Source of the DNA: Morchella semilibera
Lineage: Eukaryota; Ascomycota; Pezizomycetes; Pezizales; Morchellaceae
Direction: 5' to 3'
Assembly: GCA_009192285.1 (NCBI GenBank)
Contig: CM018610.1
Location: 606,751 to 670,750, forward strand
Length of the DNA stretch: 64,000 bases
Position numbers and translations under genes: made by a program. Positions within the stretch are counted from its first letter, which is position 1; each line of letters begins with the position of its first letter. The notes beneath the pieces are model-generated. The model was not told the origin of the DNA. It saw only the letters and a list, made by a program, of their open reading frames with translations, and searched no databases. Below, in pieces: positions 47,701-57,275 of this stretch.

Positions 47701-48569
47701 TACTAGCATAACGATTAAGAGTGATTACCTACTGTTGCGCATGCCGGCCCTAACCGTGACAGGAGAGGAGAGGGCAAGACATGACAGGGTACTTTGCGTG
47801 TTTAAGCTTAAAAACCAACTGCATATCATCGATCGCTCGTGTATTAATTGCAACCAATCGAATATCTGGATGCAGGGCTGGGGCATGAGAGACAACGGGA
47901 GAAACCGTGCTGAAACGCAACACGCACAAAATGTGTGGGGACATCTGGGCATCTCTACACCGCTAAACCAACAAGTTCTCAGGGCAGGTAAGAGAAACCT
48001 GAGAACGATCATTGGTGGGAATGGCCTCTGATTCGCGGCTGGTGAGAATATACACCGAATTGAGCCCCTGCAGCTTGCGTTTTCAGGTTCTTATTGACTG
48101 CCTCGAAGACTACTCTAGAAGACTCCTTCCAGAGAGCTTAATCCAGAGGACTTGGCTCTACCACCTCGATCCCCCCCCCCCCCCCCCCAGCACAGCGCTA
48201 GGCCTCGATTGAGACGCCTCCAATCTCCCCTCTAACACCATACACCTGTCTCTAATTTACACAACATGCTTTGGACACCTGTTAATGGCAGAGCTTGTCT
48301 CGACATGCCCCCTCCTCGATCATTGGTGCCCACTTCCACCATCCCGGTGGACAAGGGGGAGCTTTGGCCGCTATCACGCCCTCTCCCCTCCCCATGGGAT
48401 CAGGCAAGTACATAAACTCGAGCGACAACCTCACTGTGCTTGACATCTATCTACCGTCCATCGACATCCACGTCGACATCCACATACATCTCACCCCATC
48501 ACTGTGATAGCATCTAGATTAGGTCGACCTTACAGCCACTCTCAAACCCACATTCCCTTCTTCCACACA
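47701..48569. other. Intergenic; long C tract
   Basis: A run of about 18 C lies at 48171-48188. A GACATC-rich segment near 48446-48484 (GTCCATCGACATCCACGTCG) is a short imperfect repeat. No gene recognised before the ATG at 48570. Confidence 0.4.
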
Positions 48570-49315
48570 ATGGCCTGCGGACGTGACGAGCGCTGGCCCC
48601 ATGCGACATTCTTAACCCTCCGAGCCATGCAACTCATGCTGGCCCCGATCAATCCCCCCCTGTCTGTAATCATGAAGGATACCAGGTTTGCCCCCCCCCC
48701 CCCTGCTCGTAAGGTCCTGATTATCTGGGCTCGACTGCTATTGTATTGCATCCCATACAAAACAATTGGTTTAGTGCGGTTTTGTATTGTATGCAATGGC
48801 AGCTGCAGCCCGCTCTAAAGATACCAGGACCTTACGGTTACTGCCTGTATCGCCTGGTCATAACTGGACTCCATGCCGCAGCGCCCTCTTCCTCGCCTCC
48901 ACGAGCGCGACCGGCCTGTTCACAATGGTCTACACCACTACCTGCCTGATCTACTACTTTCAGGGCAAGTTGCGCCCTTTGCCGCTCGTGTACATCGACT
49001 TTGGCGCTACGTTCCTATGGACATGTGGCGTGGCACTCGCAGGCTACGGGATGACCAACTACATATCGATGGCGAGGACGATGGTGGGACTGATGGAGAT
49101 GTGAGTGTTCCCCATTACGTGATTGTATGCTTCTGTGTCGGAAGCGTGGCGACTGATTGCTCGGGTCTAGTTTTCTATTCGTGGCGACAACTGGGCTCGC
49201 GCTGGTGGCGGTGGTCAGGGAGAGGCAGGAAGAGAGAAAGTGTGCAAAGAGTACGGTGCAGGCGGGGTTTGTGCCGGACGTGGTCATCACCGGGAAGGTA
49301 GAGGCGCCAGTGTAG
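48570..49315 (+). pseudogene. MARVEL-like four-span membrane protein gene interrupted by a fold-back insertion
   Basis: The ATG at 48570 opens a frame (WPHATFLTLRAMQLMLA) typical of the first helix of small fungal MARVEL-type proteins. After the insertion at 48687-48828 another frame carries SALFLASTSATGLF, VYTTTCLIYY, PLPLVYIDFG and FLWTCGVALAGYG. A 70-bp GTGAGT..CTAG intron (49101-49170) joins it in phase to FLFVATTGLALVAVV and a charged tail, ending at 49315. Removing one 9-bp direct-repeat copy plus the insert puts both parts in a single frame, so the insertion alone may explain the break. An alternative reading, in which GYCLYRLVITGLHA belongs to the protein, would need a further frameshift near 48875. 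Confidence 0.6.
48687..48828. mobile_element. Fold-back element inserted in the MARVEL-like gene
   Basis: The 9-mer GATACCAGG occurs at 48678-48686 and 48820-48828, flanking the insert like a target-site duplication. Inside are inverted arms (GCTATTGTATTGCATCCCAT and TGTATGCAATGGC; CGTAAGGTCCTG at 48708 and CAGGACCTTACG ending at 48836). A run of 13 C lies at 48691-48703. Confidence 0.6.
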
Positions 49316-50845
49316 GTGGATTGTTCATACAAGCATTGTAGGGTTTTAGAAAAACCTCAGACAAACCATTTAGTGTTATTTTATATTGAATGCTTATCTA
49401 TTTATTTGAATAACTCGGGATTATCGTATGACGCAGCTTGCTGTCCAACCTGAAACGACCAGAGTAGTGAGCAAAAGGGATGAATGACCGGGATTTCTCA
49501 AAGAGGTGGGTTGAGGAATAAGGGTTTCTAGGCCCTACGCCTGTGCACCTGGGTCTGCAGCCCTTATCTATATCTCCTCGGGGAAAAAATACCAGAACAT
49601 CATTACCGAAGAGTGATTACAGTCAAGTCACCATATATAGGTACTGAATTTGAAGGACAGTCTCATAGCAGAGAGTCTGAGTCTAGTGTAGGCAAATACC
49701 GCATTAGTTCGTTGCGCTGCAGCAGGATTTGGACGTCAATATGCAACGAATTTTCTCTACCCCACTGCGGGTATGTGCCTCAGCCTTTCAGCCTCATGAC
49801 AGCCTCAGTCATAATTTTACTCCTGGATAATGAATATATTGTTGGTTGCAGGGAAGCGGCAGAGGCAGCGGCAGCCTCCAGAAAGGCTTTACTCGCCAGT
49901 TTATAAAGTCTGTTGAAGTTTTTAAAGTGGCAACCGCACCTAAAAAATACAGAATTAAAATTTTGGCGAGTAGTAAGGTACATCTGTACGAATATCTTTA
50001 CCAATCCAACCTCCTAGTAATTCTAAAGCACGCTGTATAATAGACGTTGATTCCATTAGAACTCTTGATGTCATTGATGGTGATCTCTGGTCCCATATTC
50101 TCCTCTACCTCATCCTCGCGGAGTGACCACCTATTTCAACTAGTTACAAGTGTCCTCTCGTTGTGCTTGTCCCCCAACCAGCACAACTAGCCCACCGTTC
50201 CTGCTACCTCTACACTCTTAATTATACACAACTACGCACACTACAAATCTGACCTCCTATAATAGCGCTGTTCTAGGTTATCCGCGGAAACAGGCCAACG
50301 GTGGATGGACGAGGCCCTTATTAGTCTAAGCAATTAGCTTTCGATATACCGGGAAGATAGGCTGGCCTGGTTCATCCGCTTATGAGCAGGTGAGTGGCCT
50401 AGGCCAACCACGTAGGAAACACAAAGAATCACTCGGTTTCAATGGTATATGGGTCATTAAGATTTCCGATAGCTAGTGGGTGGGATAACTATTTACCCAC
50501 GTTGTTGTATGGGTATGCAAAATGATTCTATCAGACAATTAAGGTTTACAGGGTACGTCACTAGTTGAGAGTAGTATTTCTTGCAGTCCACGTAATCACT
50601 ATGTAGCATAGTGGTAAACATCTGATGGTACTAGGGTTCAATCCTAGGTGCTAGTTTTTATGCTTTATGATCCGGACAAAAGTATTCGGATATGAACTAT
50701 TAATAGCCTTCTAGCTTTGTGCCGCGGTTTCTGTCTACTCTCTAGTAGTGAACCCGACCAATGAACTAAGCCGAGTAATGATAAGGAGAAGGGTTGCCGC
50801 TTGGGGAGGGAATTTATTCATAGCGATTCAAGAGCGTAATACTCC
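49316..50845. other. Intergenic with relics
   Basis: It contains a decayed copy of element F ends (49703-49756) and the tRNA-like relic at 50598-50654. No protein gene recognised. Confidence 0.4.
50598..50654 (+). pseudogene. Truncated tRNA-like sequence
   Basis: An A-box-like GTAGCATAGTGG (50603-50614) is followed by a good T-arm (CTAGG-GTTCAAT-CCTAG, B-box GGTTCAATCC at 50635-50644) and a T-run. The anticodon arm is missing: only about 20 bases separate the boxes. It could be a tRNA relic or the head of a SINE. Confidence 0.35.
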
Positions 50846-50986
50846 GGTTATTTATCTTGTGCCAACCCACATTGTACTTCAGGTGTAGGGGTAAGTGAGA
50901 AGACACACTTCACGCAAACTTGGCAGCTTGGTATCTTCTCACTCACCCCTACACCCTAGGTACATGGGTGGGACCACCAGATAACC
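50846..50986. mobile_element. Fold-back element, GGTTAT-ended
   Basis: Strong inner arms GGTGTAGGGGTAAGTGAGAAGA and TCTTCTCACTCACCCCTACACC continue outward, less perfectly, to GGTTAT and ATAACC. About 141 bp. Confidence 0.7.
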
Positions 50987-51084
50987 AACTCGATGCAGTT
51001 GAAGTATCAATCAATCAATCAACTCGATGCAGTTTTTTCTACGAACCGAGTGATATCCCATGATACACCAGTCCGCTGACCTCA
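50987..51084. repeat. Duplicated CAACTCGATGCAGTT spacer
   Basis: The 15-mer occurs at about 50987 and again at about 51019, separated by an AATC short tandem repeat. Confidence 0.5.
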
Positions 51085-51385
51085 CCCCCAGTACAGAAGT
51101 ACTCGCCCCTGTATAGCTGTACTCGCATTAGGAGCTCTCCTAGCACCTGTACTCGCCCTACCAAAGCTGCTACTCTCTTCAGTACAGCAGTACTCGCCCG
51201 AGTGTAGCTGGTATCGCCCCAGTGCAGCTGTGCTCGCCCTGGAAGCTCAGTTAGCGCCTGACACCCTACTCGCAAAAGGATATCGGTATTCGTCCCAGCT
51301 GCAGCAAGGCCCTACTCGCCTAGGTAGCTCTTTCAGCGCCTGGCTCCACACCAGATGAGCTGTACTTACCCTGGAAAATCTTTGC
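51085..51385. repeat. Degenerate minisatellite with a TACTCGCC core
   Basis: The core TACTCGCC or a one-base variant occurs roughly ten times at irregular 20-30 bp spacing. It is usually followed by a GTA/AGCTG block and in places by an AGCTC..AGCGCCTG extension. Confidence 0.6.
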
Positions 51386-54300
51386 TCACCCTAGCGGGGC
51401 TGTCCGGGCCACAGACACGCTGTGCCTGCCCCAGGAGCAGGGCATCCAGCGGGCCATGGCACTATTGGGCTCGCCCGGGCCTATCTTTGGGCGGGCCGGG
51501 CTGGGCCTCGACTTTGAGAGTTGGGCCTGGGATTCATTGGAGTTGGGCAGGCCCAAGTAAATATATGGGCCTCAGTATGTTTTCTTCAAACCAACAAATG
51601 TCCAATCGATACCGATTAACTCTATTCCCTACAGAATCACCGAATCACTGAGTCACAATTGCCATAAAACCTGGAATAGGTTAATTAGAAGTTGATACTC
51701 TTTTTGGTCATGTTTCTACTAGAACTCCACCTATCCAATATATACTTCATCCCCTCTCAACTAATTGCGCCAACGTAAATGGGCTTGTGGGACTGCCCAG
51801 GCTTCTGCTATTTGGGCTGGGCCGGGCTGGGTGGAGGTGTTTCTGTGCCCCGGCTGGCCTATTGCAAGCCCTACCTGTTTTCCTTGTCTCAACCTGCTGC
51901 AGAGTGAGTCAATGTTTCCGCATGTTGCCTATACAAAATTAAGCAAGGACCGACACCTTGCGCCTAGAAAAGTGTGAGGGTCCTGAAACATGTTGCGGGG
52001 CATTGTAGGACTCGGTCTGATGCCTTCAACTTGGCCAAATGAACGGTTTTTGGCCGTTTATCGGTCGGTCTTCGAGCTAGGCTGGATTGGGGTGATACCA
52101 GTTATATTGTATCACCTATATGGGAAAAATTTCCGCCCGGAAATTCATGGCCCATTATGCCAGGTGAATGTACCATATATAATGCAGGTCTTTGGGTAGT
52201 TGCCCGTGAGAGAGCAGGTTTAGAGCTAGGGTTGGCAGCAAACGCGGAGTAGGCCAAACGTTTGTTCGCTACCTATTATAGAGTCAAAGATTGTGCCAGC
52301 TCCGGTGCCATAGACGCGGACAAAACTAAAAAGCTCGGAGCTTTGGAAAAGGATTTCATAAAGTTAAAGAGGAATGGTATATAACTCCTAAGTCAGACAC
52401 CTAGCTATTTAGAACCGACTCTGGCCCCGTCTAGGGGAGCGTAGTAGCGTCCTACAGTGACTGTTCTCTGGGGATCTACGGGCAACGATATCTGGGCACG
52501 GCAGGAGGAGGGCACTGGGCCGTGGTTATGTGAACTGGGCGCATTCACGAACTGGCAGAATCAACACGATGAGGACGCCTGGCTCATTTGCCAAGTGGCT
52601 GGTGAGTTTACCTGTGATAGAAGGTAGTCGCCTTTACAAATCTTGATTAAAAACGTTTACAACGTGAGTCGGGAACCTTGCTGTCCGGTAGAATTGCCCT
52701 CCTCTGGAACCTGAGATGTCATATCTTGTTGATGCTTGCTCGTTCGTTAAGTCGGATATTGTGGACCATATCCTTGATCAATTCAAGGAGATGGATTTGC
52801 AGTTTTGTGGTTGAAACAAGCAACAATACAATTCGCCTCTTCGAGAGCATGTTGAGGCAACTTGCCGGTCACAACCAGGATCAAGTGCCACCCTAAGTCG
52901 AGTCTTTATTGGAGAGACATACTTCACATTTCAGAAGGACTGCATTGCGGAGCGATCAAACTGTTGCCAAAGGTCTCAAACAAGTATGGTTGCTTTTTGA
53001 TTCTTTACACGATTGCTCAGAACACGACCGGCAGGGCCTCCCCTGTAGATTGAACTATTTGAAGGCGGCGAAGATCCGCATCTTTGCTACGGTAGACCAG
53101 ACCTGGGCGGTATTAAACAATTGGGACTAACCGCCCAAGGGATATACATACATTTCTTAATGACATAATCAATCAATTGATAAATGTGGTTATGTAGTCA
53201 CCCACCGGTAAGACGAGTGACTTTACATGAGGGGCTGTATGCGAGCAGTTTGACTGAGACATGTAAAGTACACGTAAGTCCAATCGGCCACCAATTTGTC
53301 CACTTCCGCCCATCACCGCCACGAATCAAGAAAGGCATCGTTTTCACCAAGTAGCCTATTGTATGGGAAATGTGTGCCTGGAAAATGACCATTTTGGCAT
53401 GAGGCTATCTCCTGAAGAAATGAATCAAATTTACCTGTAGAAAGGCATTTGGTAATGAATCGTGAGTCTCGTAGGACGAGTTTCTCAATCGATTTTCGAT
53501 ACGAAAAGTGGGTCCTATATCTAAAAGTGGTAGTCATATGCGGTACTATATTTACCTGGTGTGAAAAAAATAGAAATAGAGGAACCGAACGTTGGTTATC
53601 CAGTTAATGAAGCCTAGAGTTTATCACTTGAGCTATGAATAGATGTGGTTACTGCATGCCTCTGCTTATAAAAACTGAACTTGTGTGATTTCTTCAAATT
53701 TCATTGAGTTTCACCGGGTCTGGTTGAGTACATCCAGGAAATGCATCTTGGAAAGCGACCGAATTGCAAACGCCCTGGAAGTGGTTGCTTTGTCCCATTT
53801 CTAATCGAAGTCCTCGAGCTTGAGAAATGAAGCCGGGATCCATTTCCCGGATCTTTGCAAGGAAAGGCATCGTTTGATTCATTAACAGAGGTACTACAGT
53901 CACTGTCCGCGCTAATATTTCAGGTACCTTTCATGGTTACGCATTGTGCACTGTGTAGCTATTGTGTTGAACAGTCCTTGCTGAAAAGAGGGAGGAACCA
54001 TTCTCATTTCGGTACCCACTTCTCTTATACCCTTCAAGGTTGTAGGGCCAGGCCCCCCTTCATGGCTACGTAGCTCCCTTGTTCACTCCTGGCTTGGGGT
54101 GGGGGGGGTCGTGCTCGTCTGTACCGTATTTCACATAACCTACGGGTTAGCTATCTATATAACGACAGTCCTAATAGCGATAGCCCATAAGGTGAAAAAG
54201 ACCTATAAGGATTTCTCTATTATGATAGTGTACGGGGAAACTTGATAACTGATATTGTATCACGTACCAGCCACACAGAACTCCTATCCGCCAACCTTCC

Positions 54301-54689
54301 AGGGCTGCCAATGATCCAGAGAATACAGTACTTTATGGATGGCTGTAAACAACCACCCAATCACGATTCCTTTTTACTCTACATATTGGTTAGAGCAGCC
54401 AACAGTGGGGGGCTCACAACAGGTCGACTTTGTCGTTATTGTCTCTTTTTAATAGTTAAGAGAAGGCTAGGAAGGGAAACTACTATGATATTTCTCAGCT
54501 CCCGAGGGTGTCAGTCAGAAGAAGGCAGGCACATGTGAATCACATAAACACACGCCTTCGTGACGCAACAAGTATACGTATAGCCACCTTCTGCTTTTAC
54601 AATAAAGTTCCTATTACCAATAATATCATGCGATTAATGATGTAAGCAAAAAAAAAAGGTCTAGATCCTCTTGAAGAACCGCGAACCTC
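51386..54689. other. Intergenic, old repeats and a possible gene relic
   Basis: GGGCTGGGCCGGGCTGGG-type GC-rich blocks recur near 51490-51550 and 51780-51835. At about 52790-53130 a + strand frame with one stop reads plausibly (RLFESMLRQLAGH, then KGLKQVWLLFDSLHDCSEHD and KIRIFATVDQTWAVLNNWD) and may be a relic of an unrecognised gene. AAAGGCATCGTTT occurs twice (53331, 53862). Nothing else is supportable. Confidence 0.4.
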
Positions 54690-56090
54690 CTGCTACATTC
54701 TTGTACGTACCACATCGCTCATTACCATCTTACCCACTATACAAAAGAAACCAATCGCCACACCCAGGAAAAGAACGATCCACAACACCGTAGAAAGCTT
54801 GATAGCTGGCAGGGCTTTATAGTCGATTGCTCCGCGGTCCGTCCCCCTTACCAACAATGACCATGTCAGATCTCCATATACATTGAATCCTGTCTCAATA
54901 GTGTGACTAATCACGAGCTAGGCTACCGTCTATATCTCCTGAGGCCGAGTACTCTGTCTGCTCTTGAATTTTGTTCGATAATATAGCAGCTATAGACGAA
55001 AGATAGGCAATGACGAAAGCAGCTCGGGCTACTACGCCTAGGAGATCTTTCTGAATATCTTATAACTTTTAGCAGTTTCCCCTATAGCTTTTGCGGCCAA
55101 AACAGGACCTCCCGGTAAGCGACCCGGCTATGGCTGGCTGGAATGCCCTCATAGATTTCGCCAACTGTTCCATATACGGTCCTTTCATCATTACCGACAT
55201 CATCCAAGTGCGTAGGCCCGCATTGCCGCACGCAAGGCTCCATCCGACATGTTATCCAGATTCAGACCTTCTCTTGAAGCTAGAAAGATTTAGCCAGAGT
55301 TCCGCTGCTTGACTTGCTGCTCTGGCTCATGATCATCTTGAGGGGCCTGCATCGGGAGCACCTTCACAAGGAACAAAGTGGGATACCTGGGAGAGCAGAT
55401 TGAAGAGACAAGTTGCAAAAAGACATGGGGTGTCACTGTCAGCGAATATGGTGTATAACCAGATTTCCCTAGTTGGTGCCCGCGCGCTACAGATAACTCA
55501 TACGTGCCGTTGATAATCTGCACAACTCTTACTACAACCTTCGGCAGGCTGTTATTGCTTGCAATCCGGTAATTGATTGGCGTCCCAGTAATGTAGTTAG
55601 TGAGTGGTTGGATAGGGAAGACTCAGCTGTCTACAGTGACCAAAGCACATTTAGAGGATTAATGGGCCTTTTTGTTGGGCTCTTACTTTCCGATAATGCG
55701 TCAAGCTCCCCAGTCTCGGTACATTATGACAATGAATCTCAGTTAGGGACAGCAAGATAACGTCTGGCATCCTGGATAAAGTTATAGGTTAAAACTATGA
55801 TGCAAGAGATAGATCCATAAAGGTAGTTAGTTACTATCTGGAGGTCTTAATGCGGTAAAACTGCACCTAGGGTGTATCCCCGCTACCCAGCCATGGGGTC
55901 CGTTGGCTCACCTAGAGAGTAAATATAGATACCCATTGTGGCTCCGATGGACACTAGAGAGAGGAGATATCATAGCAATATCTATCGTAGATATTAAAGC
56001 ACCACTTCTGTGAGGTAAAATAGCGGTAAACGCATGAAGAGCATAATTCAACAAAAAGAATTTAATAAGGTCTATCCAGGCGGCAGGCAT
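54690..56090 (-). pseudogene. Relic of a polytopic fungal membrane protein
   Basis: Three separated minus-strand pieces occur in the order expected for one protein. 56090-55908 has AWIDLIKFFLLNYALHAFTAIL, like the WxDxxxFxxxNYxxH start of a common membrane family. 55523-55290 has YTPYSLTVTPHVFLQLVSSI then PRYPTLFLV, like the YxxYSLTVIPY..PDYPxxFLV segment of that family. 54914-54693 has a LSTVLWIVLFLGVAIGFFCIVG membrane span. Stops and frame changes lie between, and no consistent intron set joins them, so I call it decayed. Identification is by pattern memory only. Confidence 0.45.
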
Positions 56091-56891
56091 GCAAACAAGA
56101 TCTCTCTATCCAATAGCTCCTGGATAGTCTATATTTTACACCAGTAGTGCCAAGAGTAAGATCGATAGCGGGAGATCTGAATATATATGTACCACCGAGC
56201 AATATTTGGGGCCTGGTGGCCAGAGGAAAGAACTCTCGCCTGGGTTGGGCGTCATTTTATACCACAATAAACACTAGCCCTATAGGAAAAAACTATTCGT
56301 ATAAGAGGAATACATATAAGCGGGGCAATAGGCCGAGATAGGTGCAGGATTGAGGTGTAGAGAGTTCTGGCCCGTAAGCTTGCAACAATCGTACTTTTGG
56401 CACCATGTACAGCGGTGGGGAGAATTATTGTAGAAGTATGGTACGAGTCCTATTGGCTGGGGCAGCCACCCTGTTTTTAGGCCCCTGTTTCAAAAATAAT
56501 TCCTCCCATCGCTGTAACGAGAATTGCAACACCCAGGAGAACCTGGATGCAAAGCGAGGTAAGCTTCCCCATGCATTAGATGCGCGAATACTTTGTGTGT
56601 ATGATGCCCCGAGGACTTCACCAATCCACATTGATCTGAAGGTGCATACATCAATCAACAGCGAACAAGAGCATACGTCCGCCCTACCAATGACCGAACC
56701 AGGGCCCCGTGGTGAAATACTGGAGACCGTATTTAAAACAGGGCAAAATACTCAAGCTGTTGGAAACTGATGTTTATAACTTCATGATAACCTGGATGAC
56801 ATAAGCAAAAAATGCGGGTGAGTCTCTTGCATATGCCTTTTGGGGGGGGGAACGGACCTGTTTCTGCCCTCTCCCTATGTTATTGCTTAAT
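56091..56891. other. Intergenic, no firm gene
   Basis: A 121-codon frame at 56405-56770 has a hydrophobic start and an EF-type Asn/Cys-rich segment but no recognised family. A G-run lies at 56842-56850. Confidence 0.4.
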
Positions 56892-57150
56892 AACCCTAAC
56901 CCTGCCACAGTATCTCACTCCCTCTCAACTGGACCCGAGTTTGTAACAGTATCTTACCCTTGTACTCGGGGCAGGTAAATAGTACCGGACAATGCAAGTT
57001 TTGTCTCTGGGCTTTTTTTGCAGCAGTTCTCGCCTAGTACGCACACCCATTGGCGAACCAAAAACCTTTATTGTCCGGTACTTTTTACCTGCCCCGAGTA
57101 TATTTGACGGGACCCTAGACCGAACCACATTGTTTTCCAGGGTTAGGGTT
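56892..57150. repeat. 13-bp telomere-like inverted repeat around a fold-back element
   Basis: AACCCTAACCCTG at 56892-56904 is perfectly inverted at 57138-57150 (CAGGGTTAGGGTT). The fold-back at 56963-57100 lies between them. Confidence 0.7.
56963..57100. mobile_element. Fold-back MITE, TACTCGGGGCAGGTA-ended
   Basis: Arms 56963-56993 and 57070-57100 are 31-bp inverted repeats with one or two mismatches (TACTCGGGGCAGGTAAA, AGTACCGGACAAT and inverses). The tip TACTCG matches the TACTCG tips of other elements here. It lies 176 bp upstream of the GTPase start codon. Confidence 0.8.
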
Positions 57151-57275
57151 CTACACGCATTCAGGCGCCCCACACATCCAACCACCCGATATACATAACT
57201 GCGCGCATAAGTGGATACATATGACCACCGAACAGCTGGATCGATAGAGATATACCCAAAGAACCAAACCTTGCG

